Positions 44,078-53,045 are shown, counted from the stretch's first letter. The stretch: 64,000 nucleotides of DNA from Mesorhizobium plurifarium (GCA_000824785.1 CCNB01000016.1:5843-69842), one strand, 5' to 3'. Program-made: numbers and translations. The notes: generated from the sequence alone by a model not told the origin.

Positions 44078-44728
44078 TCAGGGCCTCCATTTCAGGAAAT
44101 TGGTGATCAGCGCCAGGCCGAGCGCCTGGCTCTTTTCGGGATGGAACTGCGTGCCGGCGAGGTTGTCGCGCGCCACCGCCGCCGTCACCGCGCCGCCATA
44201 GTCGGCGGTCGCCACGATCTCCGCCGGGTTCTTCGCATCCAGGTGGTAGGAATGGACGAAATAGGCGTGCAGCCCTTTCGGGCCGGTCTCGATGCCGGAA
44301 AACAGCGGATGCGGGCGGGCGAGCTCGATCGTGTTCCAGCCGATCTGCGGGATCTTCAGCGCGGGATCGGACGGCGTGATCTCCTTGACGTCGCCGGCGA
44401 TCCAGCCGAGGCCCTTGGTCACGGTCTTTTCCAACCCGCGTTCCGACATCAGCTGCATGCCGACGCAGATGCCGAGGAACGGCCGCCCTTTGCGAAGCGC
44501 GGCTTCCTCCACCGCCTCCCACATGCCAGGCACCGCATGCAGGCCGGCGGCGCAGTCGGCATAGGCGCCGACGCCCGGCAGCACGATGCGGTCGGCGGAA
44601 CGCACGCGCTCGGCGTCGGCCGTCAGCTCTATGGACGCTGCAAGGCCCGCCTCATGCGCGGCGCGCTCGAAGGCCTTGGTGGCCGAGCGCAGATTGCCCG
44701 AGCCGTAGTCGATGATGGCTACCCGCAT
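44078..44728 (-). CDS. hisH: imidazole glycerol phosphate synthase glutaminase subunit
   Basis: 216 residues, class I glutamine amidotransferase. Nucleophile Cys88 is in PFLGICVGMQLM; the His-Glu pair is in TQFHPEKSQ. It releases ammonia from glutamine for HisF. One nt from the DUF1330 gene downstream and 1 nt from the DUF2628 gene upstream. Confidence 0.96.
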   Translation of the reverse strand: MRVAIIDYGSGNLRSATKAFERAAHEAGLAASIELTADAERVRSADRIVLPGVGAYADCAAGLHAVPGMWEAVEEAALRKGRPFLGICVGMQLMSERGLEKTVTKGLGWIAGDVKEITPSDPALKIPQIGWNTIELARPHPLFSGIETGPKGLHAYFVHSYHLDAKNPAEIVATADYGGAVTAAVARDNLAGTQFHPEKSQALGLALITNFLKWRP

Positions 44729-44729
44729 G

Positions 44730-45203
44730 TCAGGGCCTTCCAGGCATATGGGTCAGGCCGAGCGCCATGCCTGTCTGTGGCGGACGTGCCTGGGATGCAT
44801 CCGGCACGATGCGCGGCAGGGCCGGCTGCTCTTCGCTCTCCCCGCCGGCTTCCAGCGCGTGGCGCGTCTCAGCATCGGCGAGATTGCCAGCCTCGACCAC
44901 GCCCCATTCGCGCCAGCCGCGCCGCCGCAGCGAAGCGATGCGCAGGGCCTGGCCTTCGAAGCCGATATAGAGCGAGACCAGCAGCGACAGCAGCGATCCC
45001 GTCCCTTCGAGCCCCAGCCGCTCGCCGGCCACCGACAGGATAGCCATGACGATGAAGGTCAGGGCCGCCTCGATCCACATCCGGTGCCAGGCGAGCCAGA
45101 GCGGCGCGACCAGGAAACCCAGCCAGGTGAAGCTGTCGCGCACGAAACTTGCGTCCTCGCCCTTGTCGCCGGGCGGCGGCGTCATCACGACATAGATCGC
45201 CAT
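44730..45203 (-). CDS. DUF2628 family membrane protein in the his operon
   Basis: 157 residues of the DUF2628 family: FTWLGFLVAPLWLAWHRMWIEAALTF (about 25-50) and a second hydrophobic segment about 60-85, followed by SLRRRGWREWGVVEA, a conserved family block, and a proline-rich acidic tail. Two or three membrane helices are likely. Role is unknown. It lies between hisB (4 nt) and hisH (1 nt). Confidence 0.8.
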   Translation of the reverse strand: MAIYVVMTPPPGDKGEDASFVRDSFTWLGFLVAPLWLAWHRMWIEAALTFIVMAILSVAGERLGLEGTGSLLSLLVSLYIGFEGQALRIASLRRRGWREWGVVEAGNLADAETRHALEAGGESEEQPALPRIVPDASQARPPQTGMALGLTHMPGRP

Positions 45204-45207
45204 AGGG

Positions 45208-45804
45208 CTATCCTTTCAGGGATCCCTTGGTGGACGGCACCGCATCGGGCTGGCGCGGATCGGGCTCGAGCGCCGCGCGCAACGCCCGCGCCACCGCCTT
45301 GAAGCAGGTTTCGGCGATATGATGGTTGTTGGCGCCGTAATGGTTGGTCACATGCAGCGTGATGCCGGCATTCTGCGCCAGCGCCTGGAAGAACTCGCGC
45401 ACCAGCTCCGTGTCGAACGTGCCGATCTTCGGCGACGAGAAGGCGACGTTCCAGACCAGGAAGGGCCGGCCGGAGACGTCGATCGCCGCCCTGGTCAGCG
45501 TCTCGTCCATGGCAAGGTCGATCGAGGCATAGCGCATGATGCCGCGCCGCTCGCCCAGCGCCTTGCTCAAGGCCTGGCCGATCGCGATGCCGGTGTCCTC
45601 GACCGTGTGGTGGTCGTCGATATGCAGGTCGCCCTTGGCCTTGATGGTCATGTCGACCAGTGAATGCCGCGACAGCTGGTCGAGCATATGGTCGAAGAAG
45701 CCGACGCCGGTCGAAATGTCGGATTTTCCCTTGCCGTCGACATCGACGGAGACCGAAATCTCGGTTTCCTTGGTCTTGCGGCTGACTTCGGCCGAACGCG
45801 TCAT
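45208..45804 (-). CDS. hisB: imidazoleglycerol-phosphate dehydratase
   Basis: 198 residues, monofunctional HisB dehydratase. Manganese-binding histidines are in HIDDHHTVEDTGIAIG and NHYGANNHHIAETCFKA. It dehydrates imidazole glycerol phosphate to imidazole acetol phosphate. It appears to be the first gene of the minus-strand group hisB-DUF2628-hisH-DUF1330-hisA-arginase-like-hisF-hisE-coaA and is divergent from hslV. Confidence 0.96.
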   Translation of the reverse strand: MTRSAEVSRKTKETEISVSVDVDGKGKSDISTGVGFFDHMLDQLSRHSLVDMTIKAKGDLHIDDHHTVEDTGIAIGQALSKALGERRGIMRYASIDLAMDETLTRAAIDVSGRPFLVWNVAFSSPKIGTFDTELVREFFQALAQNAGITLHVTNHYGANNHHIAETCFKAVARALRAALEPDPRQPDAVPSTKGSLKG

Positions 45805-45926
45805 CGCTCTGTCCTTGTTGCCCTGTTCGGAGGCGCCGGGGCTTGAAAACGAAAGCCTTCTATCAGCATGATCCAGCGATTGCCAGTTGCCATTCCGGTC
45901 GCCATCGGCCTCGGCCGAGGGGCGGT

Positions 45927-45954
45927 TTGCAATCGTTGGCCCTATGCATACATA
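45927..45954 (+). promoter_or_regulatory. candidate hslV promoter
   Basis: TTGCAA (45927-45932) and TACATA (45949-45954) with 16-nt spacing, about 65 nt upstream of hslV. It looks like a housekeeping promoter; I did not find a heat-shock (RpoH) type -35/-10 pair. Confidence 0.35.
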
Positions 45955-46022
45955 TGGCCGATCAAACTTACTCGTACCGCGCCAATCGCCTTTTCAAGGG
46001 ATAGCGCGAATCGGAGCAGAAC

Positions 46023-46574
46023 ATGTCGAATGAACTCACCATGCACGCCACGACCATCATCAGCGTGCGCAAGGGCAACAAGGTCGTGATCGCCGGCGAC
46101 GGCCAGGTCAGCCTGGGCCAGACGATCATGAAGGGCAATGCCCGCAAGGTGCGCCGCATCGGCAAGGGCGGCAGCGTCATTGCCGGCTTCGCCGGCGCCA
46201 CCGCCGACGCCTTCACTTTGCTCGAGCGGCTCGAAGCCAAGCTCGAGCAATATCCCGACCAGCTGACGCGCGCCTGCGTCGAGCTCGCCAAGGACTGGCG
46301 CACCGACCGCTATCTGCGCCGCCTGGAAGCCATGATGCTGGTCGCCGACAAGTCGGTCTCGCTGGCGCTGACCGGCAATGGCGACGTGCTCGAGCCCGAA
46401 CATGGCGTCATGGCCATCGGCTCCGGCGGCAACTACGCGCTTGCCGCGGCCCGCGCCCTCATCGACACCGACAAGGACGCCGAGGAGATCGCCCGCAAGG
46501 CCATGCAGATCGCGTCCGACATCTGCGTCTACACCAACAACAATTTCGTTGTCGAAACGCTCGACGCCGCCTGA
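46023..46574 (+). CDS. hslV: HslV protease subunit with N-terminal propeptide
   Basis: 183 residues, proteasome-beta fold. The mature N-terminus is the TTIISVRKG segment, where Thr10 would be the catalytic threonine. Eight or nine residues precede it even if the in-frame ATG at residue 7 is used, so a propeptide must be removed, unlike E. coli where only Met is cleaved. DGQVSLGQTIMKGNARKVRR and FAGATADAFTLLERLE are family signatures. It forms the HslUV protease. hslU lies two genes downstream rather than adjacent. Confidence 0.95.
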   Translation: MSNELTMHATTIISVRKGNKVVIAGDGQVSLGQTIMKGNARKVRRIGKGGSVIAGFAGATADAFTLLERLEAKLEQYPDQLTRACVELAKDWRTDRYLRRLEAMMLVADKSVSLALTGNGDVLEPEHGVMAIGSGGNYALAAARALIDTDKDAEEIARKAMQIASDICVYTNNNFVVETLDAA

Positions 46575-46597
46575 GGTCCGTGATCGGGGAGGAGATC

Positions 46598-47122
46598 ATG
46601 GTCGATCAGGAACATAGCTACGATTTTCGGCCGGTCACGGAAAAGGACCTGCCGTTGATCGCCCGGTGGCTGCGCGAGTCGCATGTCGCTGAGTGGTGGG
46701 ACGATCCGGACAAGGAGATCGCCGAGATCCGCGAGCATATCGAGTCGGTCTCGGTGGAGCCGCTGATCGTCGAACTCGACGGCAGGCCGATTGCCTACCT
46801 GCAAAGCTACGATCCGCATATGGAGGACGATCACCCCTATGCGGATCAGCCTTTCGGCACGCTTGGCATCGATCTGTCGATCGGTCCGCCGGAGCTGGTC
46901 GGCATCGGCCATGGCTCGGCCATCGTGCGCCAGTTCGTCGAGGAATTGTTCGAGGAGGGCGCGCCGCGCGTCATCATCGATCCGCATCCCGACAATGGCC
47001 GCGCCATCCGCGCCTATGAGAAGGCCGGCTTCAGGCCGATCGGCCGCAGGCATTCGCAATATGGGGACGTCGTGCTGATGGCTGTCGATACGGCCGAGGA
47101 CGACGAAAATCTAGGGGACTGA
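46598..47122 (+). CDS. GNAT acetyltransferase, AAC(6')-like
   Basis: 174 residues, GNAT fold. The N-terminal part reads YDFRPVTEKDLPLIARWLRESHVAEWW, and the acetyl-CoA loop is VGIGHGSAIVRQFVEELFEEG, followed by IDPHPDNGRAIRAYEKAGF, close in shape to aminoglycoside 6'-N-acetyltransferases and siderophore acetyltransferases. Substrate unknown; resistance activity should not be assumed. The ATG at 46598 follows GGGGAGGAG, a strong site; an upstream GTG was rejected. It lies between hslV and hslU. Confidence 0.85.
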   Translation: MVDQEHSYDFRPVTEKDLPLIARWLRESHVAEWWDDPDKEIAEIREHIESVSVEPLIVELDGRPIAYLQSYDPHMEDDHPYADQPFGTLGIDLSIGPPELVGIGHGSAIVRQFVEELFEEGAPRVIIDPHPDNGRAIRAYEKAGFRPIGRRHSQYGDVVLMAVDTAEDDENLGD

Positions 47123-47126
47123 TTGA

Positions 47127-47726
47127 ATGACCGCATCCGGAGAGGACAAGACGCTTTCGGCCTATGAGGACAGCTGGCGCATGGGCCTGCTGCTGGTCCT
47201 CGCCTTGATCATCTTCCAGGCGGGCGCCTTGTACGGCATGGGCCATCCGCCGATCTGCACCTGCGGCTACGTCAAGCTCTGGCACGGCGTGGTCAACAGC
47301 TCGGAGAATTCCCAGCACATCGCCGACTGGTACACCTTCTCGCACATCATCCATGGCTTCCTGTTCTATGCGCTGGCCTGGGCGCTGTTCCCGCGCTCGC
47401 CGGTGGGCTTAAGGCTCGCTTTCGCCGTCCTCATCGAAGGCGGCTGGGAGATCCTGGAAAACAGCCCCTTGATCATCGACCGCTACCGCGCCGGCACCAT
47501 CTCGCTCAACTACTACGGCGATTCGATCATCAATTCGGTGTCCGACACGCTGTTCATGGCGCTGGGATTTGTGATGGCGCGAAAGCTACCTATATGGGTG
47601 ATCGTGGCCCTGGCGCTCATCTTCGAGCTCGGCACGGGTTACATCATCCGGGACAATCTGACGCTCAACGTGATCATGCTGCTGCATCCGTTCGAGTCCA
47701 TCAGGCAGTGGCAAAGTGGAATTTGA
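47127..47726 (+). CDS. DUF2585 (UPF0314) membrane protein
   Basis: 199 residues with about five hydrophobic helices. The family block GHPPICTCGYVKLWHGVVNSSENSQHIADWYTFSHIIHG (split about 39-77) is characteristic of UPF0314/DUF2585, with conserved His and Cys residues at the membrane face, and ENSPLIIDRYR and NYYGDSIINSVSD follow. Function unknown. It is separated from the GNAT gene by 4 nt and hslU begins 5 nt after it, so it is in the hsl operon. Confidence 0.85.
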   Translation: MTASGEDKTLSAYEDSWRMGLLLVLALIIFQAGALYGMGHPPICTCGYVKLWHGVVNSSENSQHIADWYTFSHIIHGFLFYALAWALFPRSPVGLRLAFAVLIEGGWEILENSPLIIDRYRAGTISLNYYGDSIINSVSDTLFMALGFVMARKLPIWVIVALALIFELGTGYIIRDNLTLNVIMLLHPFESIRQWQSGI

Positions 47727-47731
47727 GTAAT

Positions 47732-49042
47732 ATGAGCACCTTCTCCCCCCGCGAAATCGTTTCGGAACTCGACCGCTTCATCATCGGCCAGAAGGACGCC
47801 AAGCGCGCCGTGGCCATCGCCTTGCGCAACCGCTGGCGCCGCCAGCAGCTGGAAGGCCAGATGCGCGAAGAGGTGATGCCGAAGAACATCCTGATGATCG
47901 GCCCGACCGGCGTCGGCAAGACCGAGATCTCGCGCCGCCTGGCGCGGCTCGCCGGCGCGCCCTTCGTCAAGGTCGAGGCGACCAAGTTCACCGAGGTCGG
48001 CTATGTCGGCCGCGATGTCGAGCAGATCGTGCGCGACCTCGTCGAGGTCGCCATCGGCCTGACCCGCGAGAAGATGCGCGAGGACGTCGCGGCGCGCGCC
48101 CAGATCAACGCCGAGGAACGCGTGCTGGAAGCCCTCGTCGGCAAGACGGCGAGCCCGGCCACGCGGGACAGCTTCCGCAAGAAGCTGCGCGACGGCGAGC
48201 TCGACGACAAGGAGATCGAGATCGAGGTGGCCGACACCGGCACCGGCGGCATGCCCGGCTTCGAGATCCCCGGCATGCCGGGCGCCAATGTCGGCGTGCT
48301 CAACATCAACGACATGCTGTCGAAGGCGATGGGCGGCCGCAGGACCAAGACCCGCAAGACCACGGTGCGCGATTCCTACGCGCTGCTGGTCAATGACGAG
48401 TCCGACAAGCTGCTCGACCAGGACGAGGTGGTGCGCAGGGCGCTGGAATCGGCCGAGAATGACGGCATCGTCTTCCTCGACGAGATCGACAAGATCGCCG
48501 CCAGGAGCGACATTTCGGGCGGTCCGTCGCGCGAAGGCGTGCAGCGCGACCTGCTGCCGCTCGTCGAAGGCACCACGGTCGCGACCAAATATGGGCCGAT
48601 CAAGACCGACCATATCTTGTTCATCGCTTCGGGCGCCTTCCACGTCTCCAAGCCGTCCGACCTGCTGCCCGAGCTGCAGGGCCGCCTGCCGATCCGCGTC
48701 GAGCTGCGCGCGCTGGAGAAGTCGGATTTCGTGCGTATCCTCACCGAGACCGAAGCGAGCCTCATCAAGCAGTATATCGCGCTGATGAAGACCGAAGGCG
48801 TCGAGCTGACCTTCACCGACGACGCCATCGATTCGCTGGCCGGCATCGCCGTCGAGCTCAACGCCAGCGTCGAGAACATCGGCGCCCGGCGCCTGCAGAC
48901 GGTGATGGAGCGCGTGCTGGACGAGATCTCCTACGACGCGCCGGACCGCCACGGCACCCAGGTCACCATCGATGCCGCCTATGTCGAGAAGCATGTCGGC
49001 GACCTGTCGCGCAACACCGACCTCTCGCGCTTCATCCTTTAA
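47732..49042 (+). CDS. hslU: HslU ATPase subunit
   Basis: 436 residues, AAA+ ATPase. Walker A is IGPTGVGKTEI (57-66), the pore loop GYVGRDV follows at about 90, Walker B is GIVFLDEIDKIAA, and the chain ends LSRFIL, the C-terminal tail that docks into HslV. It unfolds substrates for HslV. The ATG at 47732 begins the conserved STFSPREIVSELD; the frame upstream overlaps the DUF2585 gene and was rejected. Confidence 0.96.
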   Translation: MSTFSPREIVSELDRFIIGQKDAKRAVAIALRNRWRRQQLEGQMREEVMPKNILMIGPTGVGKTEISRRLARLAGAPFVKVEATKFTEVGYVGRDVEQIVRDLVEVAIGLTREKMREDVAARAQINAEERVLEALVGKTASPATRDSFRKKLRDGELDDKEIEIEVADTGTGGMPGFEIPGMPGANVGVLNINDMLSKAMGGRRTKTRKTTVRDSYALLVNDESDKLLDQDEVVRRALESAENDGIVFLDEIDKIAARSDISGGPSREGVQRDLLPLVEGTTVATKYGPIKTDHILFIASGAFHVSKPSDLLPELQGRLPIRVELRALEKSDFVRILTETEASLIKQYIALMKTEGVELTFTDDAIDSLAGIAVELNASVENIGARRLQTVMERVLDEISYDAPDRHGTQVTIDAAYVEKHVGDLSRNTDLSRFIL

Positions 49043-49210
49043 GCTCTGTCGTGGTTTCGGGCTGGCCTCGGGCTGGCCCGAAGCACCCTCCCATGCAAAG
49101 TGTGGCCAAATGGAAGCATCTGGCCACCATTCTTGGTGGCGGCTCGAAGCCTTCTCTCGACTCTGCGACGCGCTTTACCTAGTTTGCCGCGGATTCGAAA
49201 GCGGCGGCGT

Positions 49211-50170
49211 ATGAAGAAAGTTATCCTGCTTTTTCTCGGTATGGCCCTGGCGGCGGCGGTGACGATCGCCGATGCCGCGACGATGGTGCCGCCGGGCAAC
49301 CGCAACAGCGTGCAGCCGGATATTCCGGGCGCTTCCAGCCGGCGCACCCAGGCCACCAACACAACCTTCCAGGCCAAGTACCGCAAGGTCTATGCGCTCT
49401 TGCAGAACGATGCCGAATTGCGCGGCAAGATCAGGAAGGTGGCGGCGGCCTACGGCATCGACCCCATGCATATCGTCGGCGCCATCGTCGGCGAGCATAC
49501 CTACAATGTCGACGCGTATGACCGCCTGCAGACCTATTACGTCAAGGCGATCTCCTATCTGTCGAGCAAGCTCTCCTTCGCCTATCACGGCGAGGACATC
49601 TCGGACTTCATCCAGCGGCCGGAATTCAAGAAATGCGCCGGCATGGACGACAGCTATGATCTGTGGGAATGCCGCGAGCAGGTCTGGAACCATTCCTTCC
49701 GCGGCAAGACCGTCGGCGGCGAGGATTTCCCCAACGACCGCTTCGGCGCCACCTTCTTCCAGCCCTATTACGCCGGCCAGACCTTCGGCCTTGGCCAGTT
49801 GAACCCGCTGACCGCGCTGCAGATGAGCGACCTGGTGCACAAGGTCTCCGGCCTGCCGAGGCTCGATGTCGATGATCCCAACGCCGTCTACAAGACCATC
49901 ATGGATCCGGACCTGACGCTGCCTTACGTCGCCGCGACCATCAGGAAGTCGATCGACGCCTACCGCGGCATCGCCGGCTTCGACATCTCGAAGAATCCTG
50001 GCCTGACCGCCACGCTCTACAATGTCGGCAATCCCGAGCAGCGCGCCTATGCGCTGAAGGCCGAGAACGAGAAACGCCGCGCCGAAGGGCAAGCCGAAAA
50101 GCTGCCCGAGGAGAACTATTACGGCTGGCTGGTCAACGACAAGCTGGACGAGCTGAAGGCGCTGTTTTAG
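49211..50170 (+). CDS. DUF1402 family exported protein, lysozyme-like
   Basis: 319 residues with a signal peptide (1-22, MKKVILLFLGMALAAA...ADAA), so periplasmic. The family is DUF1402: IVGAIVGEHTYNVDAYDRLQTYYVKA, FGLGQLNPLTALQMSD and LTATLYNVGNPEQRAYALK resemble the E...GxxQ...NxG pattern of lytic transglycosylases, with Glu near 99. I infer a peptidoglycan-active or peptidoglycan-binding role. The ATG at 49211 starts the signal peptide. Convergent with the flavoprotein gene that follows. Confidence 0.75.
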   Translation: MKKVILLFLGMALAAAVTIADAATMVPPGNRNSVQPDIPGASSRRTQATNTTFQAKYRKVYALLQNDAELRGKIRKVAAAYGIDPMHIVGAIVGEHTYNVDAYDRLQTYYVKAISYLSSKLSFAYHGEDISDFIQRPEFKKCAGMDDSYDLWECREQVWNHSFRGKTVGGEDFPNDRFGATFFQPYYAGQTFGLGQLNPLTALQMSDLVHKVSGLPRLDVDDPNAVYKTIMDPDLTLPYVAATIRKSIDAYRGIAGFDISKNPGLTATLYNVGNPEQRAYALKAENEKRRAEGQAEKLPEENYYGWLVNDKLDELKALF

Positions 50171-50176
50171 CAGACC

Positions 50177-51403
50177 TCACGCCGCCAGCAGCGACTTCAG
50201 CTTGACCGCTTGCGAGCCGAGCGCCTCCGGCGCCGGGCTCGCCCGCTTCGCGATCAGCATTTCCGCCAGGCGGATGTCGCGCGCCACCGCATTGCCGGAG
50301 CCGATCCCGCTGGCTGCGACCAGCCTGCCGTCCTCAGCCAGATGGAACAGGATGAAGGCGCTGTCGTCGAGGTCGCGCCGCACGATGCTCTTGCCTTCGT
50401 CGGACAGTCCGGCGATCTGCAGGGTCAGCCCATATTGATCCGACCAGAACCACGGCACGGCCGCATGCGCCTCGTCGGCGCCCAGCATGTTCTTCGCGGC
50501 CAGCGCGCCCTGTTCCTGGGCGTTGCGCCAGGCTTCGAGACGCACGCGCCGCCCGCCATAGACGGCGAGCGGGAACGAACAGCAATCGCCGGCGGCGAAG
50601 ATATCCGGGTCGGCTGTGCGCAAATGCTCGTCCACGGCGATGCCGTTGTCGATCGCCAGCCCCGATTCGGTAGCAAGCGCTGTCACCGGCACCGCGCCGA
50701 TGCCGATCACGGCGAGGTCGGCGACGATCGTCTGCCCGTCGGCCAGCGTGATGGCGACTTCCTTGCCGCCATCGGCGATCGCAGCTAACCCCTGGCCGGT
50801 GCGGATCGAGACGCCCTCGGCCTCATGCGCCTTGTGGATGATTTCCGCGATCTCCGCCGGCACGCCGCGCATCAGGATGCGCGGCTGCGCCTCGATGACG
50901 GTGACCGTGGCGCCGAGCTTGCGCGCCGCCGCGGCAAGCTCGAGCCCGATGAAGCCGCCGCCGATGACGGCGACGCGGTTTCCGGCGCTGAGATGGGCGC
51001 GGATGGCCAGCGCGTCGTTGAAGGTCCTCAGATAAACGCAGCGCGGCCCGAGCCCCGGCATCGGCAGCTGGCGCGGTACGGAGCCGGTCGCCACCAGCAG
51101 CTTGTCGTAGGAAAGGGAAGAGCCGTCCGACAGCTGCGCGGTGTGCGCGGCACGATCGATCGCGACGGCCCGGACGGAATGGATGTGGCGGATCGAGCGT
51201 TCGGCGAACAGTTCGTCGCTGGCGATCGCCTTGATGACCGGAGCCTCGCCGGTCATCGCGTCCTTCGACAGTGGCGGCCGCTCGTAAGGCAGATGCGGCT
51301 CGTCGCCGACCAGCGTGACCGGCCCTTCATAGCCGAGATCGCGGAGCGCAAGCGCCGCGCGTCCGCCGCACTCCCCGGCCCCGATGATCACCATCCCCGC
51401 CAT
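50177..51403 (-). CDS. ferredoxin reductase component of an oxygenase system (MocF-like)
   Basis: 408 residues, pyridine nucleotide-disulfide oxidoreductase class. FAD site GAGECGG (8-14) and PYERPPLSKD; NAD site VAVIGGGFIGLELAAAA (about 143-159); second FAD segment near DIFAAGDCCSFPL. These reductases pass electrons from NADH to a Rieske or plant-type ferredoxin. The Rieske gene starts 4 nt upstream and a desaturase-type oxygenase lies before that, so the three form one unit. Matches the proposed role of MocF in rhizopine demethylation. Substrate of the system is inferred. Confidence 0.85.
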   Translation of the reverse strand: MAGMVIIGAGECGGRAALALRDLGYEGPVTLVGDEPHLPYERPPLSKDAMTGEAPVIKAIASDELFAERSIRHIHSVRAVAIDRAAHTAQLSDGSSLSYDKLLVATGSVPRQLPMPGLGPRCVYLRTFNDALAIRAHLSAGNRVAVIGGGFIGLELAAAARKLGATVTVIEAQPRILMRGVPAEIAEIIHKAHEAEGVSIRTGQGLAAIADGGKEVAITLADGQTIVADLAVIGIGAVPVTALATESGLAIDNGIAVDEHLRTADPDIFAAGDCCSFPLAVYGGRRVRLEAWRNAQEQGALAAKNMLGADEAHAAVPWFWSDQYGLTLQIAGLSDEGKSIVRRDLDDSAFILFHLAEDGRLVAASGIGSGNAVARDIRLAEMLIAKRASPAPEALGSQAVKLKSLLAA

Positions 51404-51407
51404 TGTC

Positions 51408-51722
51408 TCACCCGATCTGGATCAGGACTTTTCCGGCATCGACCTTGACCGGATAGGTCTTGAGATTGACGCAGACCGGCGCGCCGCGCGCGTCGCCGGT
51501 CTTGTAGTTGAAGCGGCCATTGTGCTTGGGGCATTCGATGATGTCGTCCATCACCAGCCCGTCGGCCAGATGCACCTTTTCATGCGTGCACAGGCCGTCG
51601 GTCGCGAAGTATTCGTCGTCCGGGCTGCGGTAGATGGCGAAGGTTCGGCCGCCATGGTCGAATCGCATCACGTCCTCTTCGTCGATGTCTTCAGCCGCGC
51701 AGGCCTCGACCCAGTCGCTCAT
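51408..51722 (-). CDS. Rieske [2Fe-2S] ferredoxin (MocE-like)
   Basis: 104 residues, a small Rieske domain. The cluster ligands are Cys45-x-His47 in CTHEKVHL and Cys64-x2-His67 in CPKHNGRF. It carries electrons from the reductase encoded next to the oxygenase encoded upstream. A stand-alone Rieske ferredoxin with reductase and oxygenase neighbours is typical of three-component oxygenases, including the rhizopine MocDEF type. Confidence 0.88.
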   Translation of the reverse strand: MSDWVEACAAEDIDEEDVMRFDHGGRTFAIYRSPDDEYFATDGLCTHEKVHLADGLVMDDIIECPKHNGRFNYKTGDARGAPVCVNLKTYPVKVDAGKVLIQIG

Positions 51723-51764
51723 CTTATCCTCCGCGAAAATCGATTGGTTAAGCTCTTCGGCAGT

Positions 51765-52871
51765 TCATTCGGCCGCGGCCGCCACCGGATTGTCGTTGTG
51801 CAGTTCTTCCCGGTAGGGCTTCGCCGTCGGCGGCAGCGCGCGCTTGAGGAAATAGTCCTCGTTGCGCAGCTGGCGCAGGAAAGCCGGGATCATCTCGCGG
51901 TAGCCGGCCAGGATCGATGGGGTCGGCGCCGGCAAATCGTGCCTGATCATCTCATGCAGCTTCGGCAGCGCGTGATAGGGCACCATCGGGAACATGTGGT
52001 GCTCCACATGGTAGTTCATGTTCCAGTAGATGAAGCGGCTGATCGGGTTCATGTAGACGGTGCGGCTGTTCAGCCGGTGATCGATGACATTCTCAGCCAG
52101 CCCGCCATGCTGCAGCAGGCCGGTCATGACGTGATGCCAGGCGCCATAAAGACGAGGCAAGCCGACGAGCATCAGCGGCAGCCAGGAATGCAGGTAGAGG
52201 GCCAAAGCGATGGTCACCAGATAGATGGCGAGCCAGATGCGGGCCACGCGGATGGCCTTCGGCTGCTCCTGCTCGGGGATGAAGGTCTTTTCCGCGGCGC
52301 TGATGACGCCGGCGGCGTTGCGCACCATGTCGGTCATCGCATGCCAGGCGTCGAGGATGCCGAAGAAGTTCAGGATCACGCGCAGCAGGTCCGGCGGGCG
52401 CATGACGGCGATCTCCGGGTCGCGGCCGACGATGATCGTGTCGGTGTGGTGGCGCGTGTGGCTCCAGCGCCAGGTCACCGGGTTGCGCATGATCATGAAG
52501 CAGGCGAGCTGGTAGACGGCATCGTTCATCCATTGCGTGCGGAAGGCCGTGCCATGGCCGCATTCGTGCCAGCGGGAATCGGTCGAGGAGCCGTAGAGCG
52601 TGCCGTAGACGAAGAAGAACGGCACGCACCACCAGCTGCCCCAGAACCAGATGCCGCCCGCGGCGCTGACGACGAAGGCGCCCAGCCAGATGATGGTGTC
52701 GCGGATCGCCGGCTGGTCGGAGCGCTGCATCAGCTCCTTCATCTGCTTGCGCGGGATCTCGGTGTGATACCACTCGGCCGCCGCCAGCCCGTTCTCGACC
52801 GCGAGCCTGGCGTCTCGCCCGGTCAGGCTGTAGTCGCGCGGCGACGCCGCCGAAGACGTGATTGCCGTCAT
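51765..52871 (-). CDS. desaturase-type di-iron oxygenase (MocD-like)
   Basis: 368 residues with the three histidine boxes of membrane di-iron enzymes: HECGH (102-106), HTRHH (138-142) and HVEHH (288-292), plus hydrophobic helices near 60-90, 165-175 and 210-240. Fatty-acid desaturases, alkane and xylene hydroxylases and MocD share this core. Annotation by family would be fatty acid desaturase, but the adjacent Rieske ferredoxin and reductase, and the divergent inositol-type importer and dehydrogenase, favour hydroxylation and loss of an O-methyl group. The ATG at 52871 has GGCGGAGGAA upstream. First gene of its operon. Confidence 0.8.
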   Translation of the reverse strand: MTAITSSAASPRDYSLTGRDARLAVENGLAAAEWYHTEIPRKQMKELMQRSDQPAIRDTIIWLGAFVVSAAGGIWFWGSWWCVPFFFVYGTLYGSSTDSRWHECGHGTAFRTQWMNDAVYQLACFMIMRNPVTWRWSHTRHHTDTIIVGRDPEIAVMRPPDLLRVILNFFGILDAWHAMTDMVRNAAGVISAAEKTFIPEQEQPKAIRVARIWLAIYLVTIALALYLHSWLPLMLVGLPRLYGAWHHVMTGLLQHGGLAENVIDHRLNSRTVYMNPISRFIYWNMNYHVEHHMFPMVPYHALPKLHEMIRHDLPAPTPSILAGYREMIPAFLRQLRNEDYFLKRALPPTAKPYREELHNDNPVAAAAE

Positions 52872-52960
52872 TGGGGTTCCTCCGCCAGCGCCTTGGCGGC
52901 CGCCCCGACCATACGGGGCTCGCGCATCGCTGACTTTCCACTTCAGCATAGTCGCAAGGT

Positions 52961-53014
52961 CTGATAGTCTCAACATCACAAAGATAGTTTCTATCATTTC
53001 CTATCAGAATGATA
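52961..53014. promoter_or_regulatory. multi-half-site operator region between oxygenase and lacI genes
   Basis: GATAG/CTATC half-sites cluster: CTGATAG (52961), GATAG (52983), CTATC (52991) and CTATCAG (53001). GATAG-TTT-CTATC (52983-52995) is a perfect 13-nt palindrome, and TATCATT (52992) is inverted as AATGATA (53008). The region lies between the divergent oxygenase and regulator genes. Confidence 0.5.
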
Positions 53015-53045
53015 TATCTTCGATCGTGTTGACGAGGAAGCATTG

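Noticed and set aside
45805..46022. Heat-shock (RpoH) promoter for hslV
   Set aside because: No CTTGAA-type -35 with a CCAT-type -10 at the right spacing was seen; a housekeeping-like pair fits better.
51765..52871. Annotation as a lipid fatty-acid desaturase
   Set aside because: The family fits, but the adjacent Rieske ferredoxin, reductase and inositol genes make a lipid role less likely; kept as an alternative only.
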